A stretch of 34,200 nucleotides of DNA from Oscillospiraceae bacterium. Its GTDB lineage: Bacteria; Bacillota; Clostridia; Oscillospirales; Acutalibacteraceae. The translations under genes were made by a program, and so were the position numbers. Positions within the stretch are counted from its first letter, which is position 1; each line of letters starts with the position of its first letter. Positions 1 to 7,099 of the stretch are shown one piece after another. Under the pieces are notes generated by a model. The model searched no databases, was not told where the DNA came from, and saw only the letters and a program-made list of their open reading frames with translations. The stretch spans positions 1 to 34,200 of the forward strand of contig JAQXNV010000031.1 in NCBI GenBank assembly GCA_029098185.1. Direction: 5' to 3'.

Positions 1-777
1 GGTTCCGACCTGTACTTGAAAGAGAAAGACGTTACTGTGACCTATAAAGGAGAGAAGCTGGAAGAGGGTCTGGATTATTATGTCCGCACCTTCAATGATG
101 ACAAGATTGGTCTTGCCACAGCAATGATCGTACCAACGGAAATGAGCGACTTTGTGGGCGTGAAGTTTGCACAGTTTGCCGTAGTCCCCCAGGCCGTGGC
201 CAACGTAAAGTACACCGATCACACCTCCACTTCCGTCACCATCCAGTTTAACACTACCAAAGGCGCAGAGCGTTATGCTGTGTTCACCGCCGATTCCATC
301 GGCGCACAGGTAGCGGATGTCGCTGCTAAGAAGGGCGCCAAAACCCAGTCGGTGACAATCAAAGATCTCACACCAAACAAGACCTACAAGCTGATCGTTA
401 AGCCATACTTTGAGGAAGACGGCGAAGTATGGTGTGGCCCAGACAGCAATGTCATCACCACCAAGACCGATACCAAAGCACTGGCAACACCTGCTTCCGT
501 TAAGAACGTGAAGCTGGTAAAAGCCACCAAGACCTCCGCGCAGATCTCCTTCAGCAAATCTTCCGGCGCAGACGGTTATGCCATCTTTGGCTTCACAAGT
601 GGGAAGAAGTACGCTACCGTTTCCACCCAGAAGGGTGCATCCACGCTGAAAAAGACCATCAGCGGCTTGAAGGCCGGCAAGACCTACAAGTTTACTGTCA
701 GACCGTATAAGAAGATCGACGGCAAAGTCTACTACGGTGACACCAGCAAGACCGTCGTTGTAAAAATAACAAAGTAA
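1..777 (+). CDS. Fibronectin type III surface/secreted protein, 3' part (5' end outside window)
   Basis: The reading frame is already open at base 1 and ends at TAA 775-777, leaving 258 residues. The first codon that could start (TTG at 16) has no ribosome site, so I treat this as the C-terminal part of a longer protein. The first ~60 residues resemble the extracellular repeat with a 'G..L..GLDYYV' core that often precedes fibronectin domains in clostridial surface proteins. Two fibronectin type III-like domains follow (about residues 63-155 and 160-258), each with the 'LTPNKTYKLIVKPY' / 'LKAGKTYKFTVRPY' signature strand. There is no LPXTG, dockerin or membrane segment at the C-terminus. Such domains usually act as spacers or adhesion modules in exported proteins; the effector part, if any, lies upstream of the window. 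The export and adhesion roles are inferred from the family. Confidence 0.8.
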   Translation, partial: GSDLYLKEKDVTVTYKGEKLEEGLDYYVRTFNDDKIGLATAMIVPTEMSDFVGVKFAQFAVVPQAVANVKYTDHTSTSVTIQFNTTKGAERYAVFTADSIGAQVADVAAKKGAKTQSVTIKDLTPNKTYKLIVKPYFEEDGEVWCGPDSNVITTKTDTKALATPASVKNVKLVKATKTSAQISFSKSSGADGYAIFGFTSGKKYATVSTQKGASTLKKTISGLKAGKTYKFTVRPYKKIDGKVYYGDTSKTVVVKITK

Positions 778-948
778 GCGTTATCCAACTATCTCTCCCT
801 GCAAAGGAATGTTCAGAAATTTCGATAGATGTTTCGACGGCATTGGGGATAGAGATGATTTTACGATGATAGAAGAAAGTTTCGCATAAACAGCAGATGT
901 TTAGCGGACAGTTCTATAAAAAAGGTGAAAAAGTCGTCAGCGAAAAAG

Positions 949-974
949 CGGAAGGCCTTGGCTTTCCGTTTTTT
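949..974 (+). terminator. Rho-independent terminator upstream of yqeG
   Basis: An 8-bp stem (CGGAAGGC / GCTTTCCG with one G-T pair, 949-956 and 961-968) around a CTTG loop is followed by six T. It lies about 170 bases after the fibronectin gene and before the yqeG promoter, so it probably closes the upstream unit. The rest of the 276-base gap 778-1053 holds only the -10 element listed next; I see no further gene in it. Confidence 0.7.
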
Positions 975-1011
975 GCATTCTCGAAATATGCGTGCATTTT
1001 TCAGCAAGGTG

Positions 1012-1020
1012 TGGTATAAT
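1012..1020 (+). promoter_or_regulatory. Putative extended -10 promoter of yqeG unit
   Basis: TGGTATAAT is a perfect TATAAT (1015-1020) with the extended-10 TG one base upstream. No convincing -35 hexamer sits 17 bases before it, which fits an extended -10 promoter. It is about 34 bases before the yqeG start codon and just after a terminator. Confidence 0.55.
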
Positions 1021-1053
1021 AAAAGTCCAACAAAGAAACAAGGAGGGAAAGTA

Positions 1054-1590
1054 ATGGCGCTGCGATTGCCGACGGCTGCGGCGAAGGGATTACTAGACAT
1101 CACCCCGGAATTGTTGCGGGAGTGGCATTGCAAAGCGATTTTGCTCGATGTGGACAACACCTTGTCTCACCACGGCAGCCAAACGCCCTTTGATGGCAGC
1201 GTCCAGTGGGTGCGAAAAATGGAAGCGGCGGGCTTTTCGCTCATCATCGTTTCCAATAATACAAAGGAACGGATCGCTCCCTTTGCAAAACAATTTGGGC
1301 TGCCGTTTCTCTGGCGGGCCTGTAAGCCGCTGCCCATCGGCTATCTAAAAGCCGCAAAGCAGCTTGGCGTCCGGTGCAAGGAAGCCGTGATCGTAGGCGA
1401 TCAGGTGTTTACCGACATCATCGGCGCCAATGTCATCGGGATGAGATCTATTTTGCTGGAGCCGGCAGAAAAGGAGCATGGCTGGAGCTTTCGGGTGCGG
1501 CGGCGTTTGGAGATCCCCGTGCGCAAAAAAGTAAAGGTAAAGGGACGATGGATCGAACACAGCAAACAGAAAGGAACTGGTTTCGAATGA
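1054..1590 (+). CDS. yqeG: YqeG family HAD-IIIA phosphatase
   Basis: Predicted haloacid dehalogenase-superfamily phosphatase of 178 residues, the usual YqeG length. HAD motif I is DVDNT with the nucleophile at Asp32 and second Asp34. Motif II is the SNN of 'IIVSNNTKERI' (about residue 72), the conserved Lys is in 'RACKPLP', and the C-terminal acidic motif is 'GDQVFTDIIGAN'. The frame is open further upstream, but ATG 1054 is chosen because AGGAGGG sits 7 bases before it and the family starts here. The stop overlaps the ATG of the downstream peptidase (ATGA at 1587-1590), indicating translational coupling. In many Firmicutes yqeG lies in small housekeeping operons; its exact physiological substrate is not settled, although yeast and plant relatives act on phosphatidylglycerophosphate. 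Confidence 0.9.
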   Translation: MALRLPTAAAKGLLDITPELLREWHCKAILLDVDNTLSHHGSQTPFDGSVQWVRKMEAAGFSLIIVSNNTKERIAPFAKQFGLPFLWRACKPLPIGYLKAAKQLGVRCKEAVIVGDQVFTDIIGANVIGMRSILLEPAEKEHGWSFRVRRRLEIPVRKKVKVKGRWIEHSKQKGTGFE

Positions 1591-2675
1591 AAACAATGAT
1601 AGATCGTTTGCAGGAAGCGCTGTTTGGCAGCGGCAGTGATGTAGAGGCAGACGGCGCGCTGATCACCTCTGCGCCAAACTGTCGGTATTTGTCCGGATTT
1701 CCGGCGACCTCCCGGATGGTTTTCGTCACCCGGGACGCAGCGTATTTCTTGACCGATTTCCGTTATGGCGAAGCGGCAAGAAAAAAGGTCCAAGGCTGTA
1801 CGGTCGTAGAATATCAGGATTCCCGGCAGACGCTGCGGGAGCTGGTCCGGCGCCACGACTGCAAGCGGATCTTATTTGAGTACGATAATCTGCGCTACAG
1901 CGAAGCAGAGCGCTACCGGAAATTCTGCGACCATCTCAGCGTGACGCCGGTCTTTGACAAAACGCTGGATTCTGTTCTGCAGTCGCTGCGGGCCATCAAG
2001 CAGCCACAGGAGATCGCTTCCCTCAAAGCCGCCCAGGCCATCACCGACGCTTCCTTCCAGCACATCCTGCCCTACTTAAAGCCGGGCGTCACTGAGCGGG
2101 AACTGGCGCTGGAGATCGAGTTCTTTATGAAAAAGCAGGGCGCTGAGGACATCGCTTTTGATCTGATCGTCGTGTCCGGCGAAAACGGCTCCCAGTGCCA
2201 CGGCGTACCGGGGGACAAGCCGGTCCATCCCGGCGACTTCATCACCATGGACATCGGCGCTGTCATCGACGGGTACCATTCCGACATGACCCGGACCGTG
2301 GCTCTGGGCTATGTCACCGAGGCGCAAAAGCAGGTCTATGACACGGTGCTGCAGGCCCAGCAGGCAGCGGTGGAGGCTGTCCGGCCGGATGTGCCCTGCC
2401 GGCAGATCGACTGGGTGGCCCGGAGCATCATCAACGAGCACTACAGCGGCGCTTTCGGCCACGCCACCGGCCACAGCGTCGGCATCGAGATCCATGAGTG
2501 GCCCACGTTTTCGCCGTCCTGCGAAACGCTGACCCAGCCGGGTATGGTCATCACCGTAGAGCCGGGGATCTATCTGGAGGGACAGTTCGGCGTGCGCATT
2601 GAGGATATGGTGCTGGTGATGGAAAACGGTCACGAAAATTTGACCGGATCTCCCAAAGAACTGATAATCCTTTGA
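1587..2675 (+). CDS. M24 family Xaa-Pro aminopeptidase (PepP/PepQ type)
   Basis: Cytoplasmic metallopeptidase of 362 residues that removes or hydrolyses residues next to proline. An N-terminal creatinase-like domain (about 1-125) is followed by the pita-bread catalytic domain. The five metal ligands of the family are visible: Asp222 and Asp233 in 'MDIGAVIDGYHSDMTRT', His296 in 'GHATGHSVG', Glu325 in 'VEPGIY' and Glu339 in 'RIEDMVLV'. The start at ATG 1587 overlaps the yqeG stop and has AAGGAA 10 bases upstream; ATG 1596 is an in-frame alternative. The peptidase immediately upstream of efp is a very common Firmicute arrangement. Sequence alone does not separate an aminopeptidase from a dipeptidase in this family. 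Confidence 0.92.
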   Translation: MKTMIDRLQEALFGSGSDVEADGALITSAPNCRYLSGFPATSRMVFVTRDAAYFLTDFRYGEAARKKVQGCTVVEYQDSRQTLRELVRRHDCKRILFEYDNLRYSEAERYRKFCDHLSVTPVFDKTLDSVLQSLRAIKQPQEIASLKAAQAITDASFQHILPYLKPGVTERELALEIEFFMKKQGAEDIAFDLIVVSGENGSQCHGVPGDKPVHPGDFITMDIGAVIDGYHSDMTRTVALGYVTEAQKQVYDTVLQAQQAAVEAVRPDVPCRQIDWVARSIINEHYSGAFGHATGHSVGIEIHEWPTFSPSCETLTQPGMVITVEPGIYLEGQFGVRIEDMVLVMENGHENLTGSPKELIIL

Positions 2676-2693
2676 AAAATTCACATATTTTCC

Positions 2694-2722
2694 TTGAAAA
2701 AAAACCAAAAGTGCGATAAACT
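2694..2722 (+). promoter_or_regulatory. Putative sigma-A promoter of efp
   Basis: TTGAAA (2694-2699) and TAAACT (2717-2722) are separated by exactly 17 bases in the short AT-rich gap before efp. This suggests that efp has its own promoter in addition to any read-through from the peptidase gene. Confidence 0.5.
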
Positions 2723-2755
2723 TATACCGTATACTAGAAACTGGAGGACAGATTT

Positions 2756-3313
2756 ATGATTTCTGCTGGCGATTTTAGAAATGGCGTAACCTTTGAGATG
2801 GACGGCAACGTCGTATCCATCATTGAGTTCCAACACGTCAAACCAGGTAAGGGCGCTGCTTTTGTCCGCACAAAGATCCGCAACGTGATCACCGGTGCCG
2901 TGACAGAAAAGACCTTCAACCCCAACGACAAGTACCCGACCGCTTACATCGAGAGAAAGGATATGGAATATCTCTACTCCGACGGCGATCTGTACTACTT
3001 CATGGACTGCGAGACTTATGAGCAGACTCCGATCAACAAGAGCATCCTGGGCGATGGCTTTAAGTTCGTCAAGGAAAATATGATCTGCAAGGTGCTCTCC
3101 TACAAGGGCAACGTTTTTGGCGTAGAGCCGCCGAACTTTGTAGAGCTGCAGGTCACCAAGACCGATCCGGGCTTTAAGGGCGATACCGCTACCAACGTGA
3201 CAAAGCCCGCTACTCTGGAGACTGGCGCAGAGGTCAAGGTACCGCTGTTCATCAACGAGGGCGAAATGATCCGGATCGACACCCGTACGGGAGAATATAT
3301 GGAGCGTGCATAA
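2756..3313 (+). CDS. efp: Elongation factor P
   Basis: Translation factor that binds between the P and E sites and relieves ribosome stalling at consecutive prolines. The 185-residue length is exactly typical. The N-terminal KOW-like domain carries the loop '[14 protein letters not shown]' with Lys32 at the tip, the residue that is post-translationally modified in many bacteria; two OB-fold domains follow, ending in '[14 protein letters not shown]'. ATG 2756 has GGAGGA 7 bases upstream. The residues around Lys32 are of the Lys type, not the Arg type used with EarP rhamnosylation. No modification enzyme (EpmA/EpmB or YmfI-like) is visible in the window. Confidence 0.97.
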   Translation: MISAGDFRNGVTFEMDGNVVSIIEFQHVKPGKGAAFVRTKIRNVITGAVTEKTFNPNDKYPTAYIERKDMEYLYSDGDLYYFMDCETYEQTPINKSILGDGFKFVKENMICKVLSYKGNVFGVEPPNFVELQVTKTDPGFKGDTATNVTKPATLETGAEVKVPLFINEGEMIRIDTRTGEYMERA

Positions 3314-3328
3314 ACTGCCCGTTTTTTT
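3287..3328 (+). terminator. Possible weak terminator at end of efp
   Basis: ACGGG (3287-3291) can pair with CCCGT (3318-3322) across a long loop that spans the efp stop codon, followed by a run of seven T (3322-3328). The short stem and long loop make this weak; the T-run is the main reason to list it. Confidence 0.3.
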
Positions 3329-3363
3329 CCAATCCTATGGACAATGAATAAGGAGGGGTCCCT

Positions 3364-3789
3364 ATGACAAACTTAGAGAGAGTTGCGTATATCCGCGGCC
3401 TGATGGATGGCCTGGAGCTGGATGCGGACAAAAATGAAGTCCGTGTGATCAATGCGGTGGTAGAGCTGCTGGAGGATCTGGCGCTGTCCATCCAGGACCT
3501 GGAGGAAGGCTACGATGAAATGGCCGATCTGCTGGAGACAGTAGACGATGACCTGGCCAATCTGGAGGATGACTTCTATGGCGAGGACGACTGCGGCTGC
3601 TGTGACGACGATGAGTGCTACTACGAAGTCACCTGCCCGTCCTGCGGCGATACCATTTGCCTCGACGAGGACATGGTCGCTGAGGGCCAGATGGATTGTC
3701 CAAACTGCGGTGAGACACTGGAGTTTGACCTGGAGGATGTAGAGGACGTTTGTGACTGTGGCTGTGACCACGACCACGACGACAAATAA
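3364..3789 (+). CDS. CD1247-type protein with coiled coil and zinc ribbon
   Basis: Small, very acidic protein of 141 residues, matching my recollection of the clostridial 'CD1247 N-terminal domain' family of unknown function. Residues 1-70 form a predicted helical or coiled-coil region beginning 'LERVAYIRGLMDGLEL'. The middle holds a CxxC/CxxC zinc ribbon ('TCPSCGDTICLDEDM' and 'DCPNCGETLEFD') preceded by a Cys-rich patch DCGCCDDDEC. The tail CDCGCDHDHDDK is a further metal-binding-like cluster. AAGGAGGG precedes ATG 3364. It follows efp directly, and this pairing looks conserved in clostridia, so a role in translation or transcription is possible but unproven. Metal binding is inferred from the Cys and His spacing. 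Confidence 0.8.
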   Translation: MTNLERVAYIRGLMDGLELDADKNEVRVINAVVELLEDLALSIQDLEEGYDEMADLLETVDDDLANLEDDFYGEDDCGCCDDDECYYEVTCPSCGDTICLDEDMVAEGQMDCPNCGETLEFDLEDVEDVCDCGCDHDHDDK

Positions 3790-3803
3790 GACGCATCGAC
3801 AAA

Positions 3804-3838
3804 GCCCCCACTGCTTATGCCAGCGGGGGCTTTTCTGT
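3804..3838 (+). terminator. Rho-independent terminator between CD1247-type gene and queH
   Basis: A strong GC-rich stem, GCCCCC plus CTG pairing with CAG plus GGGGGC (3804-3813 with 3821-3830), is followed by TTTTCTGTTTT. The queH ribosome site begins only about 20 bases after the hairpin and I see no promoter in between, so queH may depend on read-through of this hairpin or on a promoter I cannot recognise. Confidence 0.8.
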
Positions 3839-3863
3839 TTTGTGCACAAAAAAGGAGTCTGCC

Positions 3864-4505
3864 ATGGAACCAAAACGAAATTATCAGCGGGAGCTGGACG
3901 ACATCATCAAGGGGCTGCACCAGCGTGTGCCGACGCTGCTGCTCCATAGCTGCTGCGCACCCTGCAGCAGCTATGTGCTGGAATATCTGTCTCAATTTTT
4001 TGCCATCACCGTTTTTTATTACAACCCCAATATTTATCCCAGCGAGGAATACGACCGCCGGGTACTCGAGCAGCAGCGGCTCATCGGAGAGCTCTCCTGC
4101 GTGCACCCTGTGTCCTTTGTGGAAGGCCCTTATGACACCGACCGGTTTTACGAGATGGCAAAGGGCATGGAAGCTTTACCGGAGGGCGGGGAGCGGTGCT
4201 TTTCTTGCTATCGGCTGCGTTTAGAACAGGCGGCGGCGCTGGCAAAGGCGGGCGGCTTTGATTATTTTACCACAACGCTGTCCATCAGCCCCCACAAAAA
4301 TGCCCAGAAATTAAACGAGATCGGACAGGAATTGGCGGAAAAATACGGCGTTGCCCATCTGCCGTCAGACTTTAAGAAAAAGGAAGGCTACAAGCGCTCC
4401 ATCGAGCTTTCCCGGGAGCATCACCTCTACCGGCAGGATTACTGCGGCTGTGTGTTTTCCAAAGCCGAAGCCGAGCGCCGCCATAGATCCCAGCAGGGCA
4501 AATAA
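3864..4505 (+). CDS. queH: Epoxyqueuosine reductase QueH
   Basis: Catalyses the last step of queuosine synthesis, reduction of epoxyqueuosine to queuosine at wobble position 34 of tRNAs. It is the non-homologous replacement of QueG and was formerly DUF208. At 213 residues the length is typical. The iron-sulfur and metal-binding signature is clear: adjacent Cys30-Cys31 in 'LLLHSCCAPCSSYVLEYL', a CxxC in 'ERCFSCYRLRLEQAA', and 'DYCGCVFS' near the C-terminus. The frame runs slightly further upstream, but ATG 3864 has AAAGGAG 6-7 bases before it. No other queuosine gene is in the window, so the cell may salvage queuine or make the precursor elsewhere. It converges with a minus-strand gene. Confidence 0.93.
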   Translation: MEPKRNYQRELDDIIKGLHQRVPTLLLHSCCAPCSSYVLEYLSQFFAITVFYYNPNIYPSEEYDRRVLEQQRLIGELSCVHPVSFVEGPYDTDRFYEMAKGMEALPEGGERCFSCYRLRLEQAAALAKAGGFDYFTTTLSISPHKNAQKLNEIGQELAEKYGVAHLPSDFKKKEGYKRSIELSREHHLYRQDYCGCVFSKAEAERRHRSQQGK

Positions 4506-4534
4506 AAAAGCACCTCCCAGAGGAGGTGCTTTTT
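4505..4534. terminator. Bidirectional terminator between queH and minus-strand gene
   Basis: The perfect stem AAAAAGCACCTCC / GGAGGTGCTTTTT with loop CAGA/CAG gives a T-run on both strands, so it can end queH (+) and the convergent gene 4554-4982 (-). Confidence 0.85.
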
Positions 4535-4553
4535 CCGCAAAGACGACAGGCGA

Positions 4554-4982
4554 TTATTTTTCTTTGATCTCCGGCTCCAGATGGAACTCGTGGTTCTTCA
4601 GCTTTTCCTCCTCTTCCTTCTGGATCGCTTCGGCGGCAGCTTTTTTCTCCTCTGCCATCTTCGGCGTCATCAGTTCCCAGTCGGCTTTCTTCTGGAGCGG
4701 CACAAAATCGCCGTCCTCGATCTCCGGCATCTCCAGTGTGCCGTCGGCCAGCTTCTGATCCATCTCCTCATATTCGGCCAGCGTCATGAGAAAATCGGTG
4801 GTGTACAGCGTGGCGAACAGCTTGGCCTCTGCCAGGGAGAAGGCCATCAGACCGGTGGTGTCGATGGTCTGGTCCGGTTTTGCGTATTTCTGCATTCGTT
4901 CCATTTTGCCAACTTCCATCTGCTGGGTGATGCGCTCCTGAATCTCGTTGGAAAGCTGTGCGACTAATTCTTTGTTAAACAT
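4554..4982 (-). CDS. Hypothetical protein, 142 residues, soluble and charged
   Basis: I do not recognise a family. The product has 142 residues with no signal peptide or membrane segment. It starts with an amphipathic helix ('FNKELVAQLSNEIQERI') and has a central region with 'GLMAFSLAEAKLFATLYTTDFLMTLAEYEEMDQKL' character, quoted here in part. The C-terminus is lysine- and glutamate-rich ('EEKKAAAEAIQKEEEEKLK') and very likely helical or coiled-coil. GGAGGA lies 8 bases before ATG 4982, and codon use matches the neighbours, so the gene is probably real. It is a single minus-strand gene between convergent queH and divergent miaB. The region 4983-5108 between it and the miaB promoter shows no other gene. 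Confidence 0.75.
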   Translation of the reverse strand: MFNKELVAQLSNEIQERITQQMEVGKMERMQKYAKPDQTIDTTGLMAFSLAEAKLFATLYTTDFLMTLAEYEEMDQKLADGTLEMPEIEDGDFVPLQKKADWELMTPKMAEEKKAAAEAIQKEEEEKLKNHEFHLEPEIKEK

Positions 4983-5108
4983 CCTTTCGTCTCCTCCATT
5001 TCGTCAAATTTTATCCCCCTCATTCTACCACAAAGGGGCCGGCAGATGCAAGAGGCGGCCCCAGCTTTTCCCAAAAATGAATATTGCGTAAAGAAATACA
5101 CTTTTGGA

Positions 5109-5137
5109 TTGAAGAAAAGGTCAAAATATGATACAAT
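5109..5137 (+). promoter_or_regulatory. Strong putative sigma-A promoter of the miaB unit
   Basis: TTGAAG (5109-5114), a 17-base spacer and TACAAT (5132-5137), with the extended-10 TG one base upstream (TGATACAAT). The same TATGATACAAT block recurs before ileS. This is the only good promoter I see before the long same-strand run miaB to divIVA. Confidence 0.7.
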
Positions 5138-5170
5138 AAACTGATTATTTTCACAAAGGAGCGTGCTGGC

Positions 5171-6613
5171 TTGACAGACGAAAAAAAGCAGAACTGGGAA
5201 CGCTTCCCCTCGAGAGAAGCGTGTATCGAGCAGGTGGCGGAGCTGATGTCCGTCCGGGCCACGGGAGCAGAGCCTCTGGCCCTGGTGCGGACTTACGGCT
5301 GCCAGCAGAATGTGGCCGACAGCGAAAAACTGCGGGGACAATTGCGGGAGATGGGCTTTTCCTTCACGGAAAACGAGGAGGAAGCCGATCTGATCCTGTT
5401 CAATACCTGTGCCGTGCGGGAAAACGCAGAGTTCCGTGTTTACGGGAACGTCGGCAATTTAAAGGGACTCAAGCGGAAAAAGCCATCCCTCATCATCGGC
5501 GTCTGCGGCTGTATGATGGAACAAGCCCACGTTGCGGAAAAAATCAAACAAAGCTATCCTTATGTCAACCTGGTGTTCGGGACCCATGTGGTCCACAAAT
5601 TGCCGGAGCTGCTGTATCAAACGCTGACCTCTGGCAAGCGGGTATTTGCCCGGGGCGACGACAGCGAGGACAAGACCATCGTGGAAGGGTTGCCGATCCA
5701 CCGGGACCGGGACATCCGGACCTGGGTGACGGTGATGTACGGCTGTGACAATTTCTGTTCCTATTGTGTCGTGCCATACGTCCGGGGCCGGGAACGCAGC
5801 CGTACGCCACAGGCTATCGAGGAGGAGGTTCGCTCTCTCATCGCAGCAGGCTATAAAGAGATCGTCCTGTTGGGCCAGAATGTCAATTCCTACGGAAAGA
5901 CCCTGGAGCAGCCCATTTCCTTTTCGGCGCTGCTCCGGCGTCTGGACCAGATCCCCGGCGACTATCGGCTGCGCTTTATGACGTCTCACCCAAAGGACGC
6001 CACAAAGGAGCTCATCGACACCATGGCAGAGAGCAAGCATATTTGTCACAGCCTGCATCTGCCCTTCCAGTCCGGCAACGACCGGATCCTGCGGGAGATG
6101 AACCGGCATTACACACGGGAGCAGTATCTTTCCCTTATCGCTTATGCCCGGCAGAAGATGCCCGACATCGCTTTTTCCAGCGATATTATCGTGGGCTTTC
6201 CCGGCGAAACGTATGAGGAATTCCGGGATACTGTCTCCCTTGTGGAAGAAGTGGGCTTTGCATCGCTCTTTACGTTCATTTACTCCCCCCGAGTCGGCAC
6301 CCGAGCCGCCGATATGGAGGACCCGGTACCGCCGAAAGAGAAATCCCGGTGGTTCCAGGAGCTGCTGGATGCCCAGGAAGCTACGGCCGACCGGCTCACC
6401 GATACCATCGTCGGCACGACCCAGCGGGTGCTGGTAGAGGAAGTCAGCGAAAAGCGGGGCGTCCTCTGCGGCAAGACAGAGGGCAATCTCAACTGCGATT
6501 TTCCGGGGCCGGAATCTCTCGTTGGGCAGTTTGTAAGGGTAAAGATCACCGAATCCCGGAACTGGGTGTTAAAGGGAACGCTTTTGACAGACACAACAGA
6601 CACAAAAGCATAA
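5171..6613 (+). CDS. miaB: tRNA-2-methylthio-N6-dimethylallyladenosine synthase MiaB
   Basis: Radical-SAM methylthiotransferase that converts i6A37 to ms2i6A37 in tRNAs reading UNN codons. The 480-residue length is typical. The N-terminal MTTase domain carries three cluster-binding cysteines: Cys44 in 'TYGCQQN', one in 'FNTCAVREN' and one in 'GVCGCMMEQ'. The radical-SAM CxxxCxxC is in 'YGCDNFCSYCVVPYVRGRER', and a C-terminal TRAM domain occupies about residues 410-475. The start is a TTG codon at 5171, 9 bases after AAGGAG; no ATG fits the family N-terminus better. Its partner MiaA, which makes i6A, is encoded about 5 kb downstream in the same run. The order miaB-ylbF-mutS-mutL matches Bacillus ymcB-ymcA-(cotE)-mutS-mutL without cotE. 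Confidence 0.96.
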   Translation: MTDEKKQNWERFPSREACIEQVAELMSVRATGAEPLALVRTYGCQQNVADSEKLRGQLREMGFSFTENEEEADLILFNTCAVRENAEFRVYGNVGNLKGLKRKKPSLIIGVCGCMMEQAHVAEKIKQSYPYVNLVFGTHVVHKLPELLYQTLTSGKRVFARGDDSEDKTIVEGLPIHRDRDIRTWVTVMYGCDNFCSYCVVPYVRGRERSRTPQAIEEEVRSLIAAGYKEIVLLGQNVNSYGKTLEQPISFSALLRRLDQIPGDYRLRFMTSHPKDATKELIDTMAESKHICHSLHLPFQSGNDRILREMNRHYTREQYLSLIAYARQKMPDIAFSSDIIVGFPGETYEEFRDTVSLVEEVGFASLFTFIYSPRVGTRAADMEDPVPPKEKSRWFQELLDAQEATADRLTDTIVGTTQRVLVEEVSEKRGVLCGKTEGNLNCDFPGPESLVGQFVRVKITESRNWVLKGTLLTDTTDTKA

Positions 6614-6648
6614 ACAAACGATAAACGATTTTTTGGAGGTACAAAATA

Positions 6649-7056
6649 ATGGATATGATTCAAATGGCAAGAGAACTGGGTAAGGCAATTCAGCAGGACG
6701 AGCGGTATATCCGTCTGCAAAAGGCAAAGGCAGACAGCGACAATGACCAGCATCTCCAGGAGCTCATCGGTGAGTTTAACTTAAAGCGTCTGGCCATCAA
6801 CAACGAGGCCGTGAAGGATGACCGCAGCGAGGATAAGCTCCGGGAGCTGAACACAGAGCTGCGCCACATTTACGGCGAGATCATGCGCAACGAGAACATG
6901 ACCGCATACAATGAGGCAAAAGAGGCGCTGGATGCTGTGCTCAAGCGAGTCAACGCCATCATTGCCCTCAGTGCCGAAGGCGAGGACCCGGAGACAGCCG
7001 ACCTGGATGAGAGCAGCTGCGGCGGCTCCTGCTCCAGCTGCGCAGGCTGCCACTGA
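6649..7056 (+). CDS. YlbF/YmcA family regulator with Cys-rich tail
   Basis: All-helical protein of 135 residues of the YlbF/YmcA (Com_YlbF) family. In Bacillus, YlbF, YmcA and YaaT form a complex that binds iron-sulfur clusters and directs RNase Y processing, affecting competence, biofilm and sporulation. The helical core covers residues 1-115. The tail 'SSCGGSCSSCAGCH' has cysteines at 124, 128, 131 and 134, suited to cluster or metal binding. GGAGG precedes ATG 6649. It sits between miaB and mutS, the position of ymcA in Bacillus, which supports orthology to the YmcA/YlbF group. I cannot say which of the two paralogues it represents. Confidence 0.88.
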   Translation: MDMIQMARELGKAIQQDERYIRLQKAKADSDNDQHLQELIGEFNLKRLAINNEAVKDDRSEDKLRELNTELRHIYGEIMRNENMTAYNEAKEALDAVLKRVNAIIALSAEGEDPETADLDESSCGGSCSSCAGCH

Positions 7057-7099
7057 TCGGCCCTATTGACAAAACCATTGGCCGGAAGGAGTGGGAACC

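Noticed and set aside
7091-7099. GTG 7091 as mutS start
   Set aside because: It overlaps the ribosome site AAGGAG (7086-7091); ATG 7100 has proper spacing.
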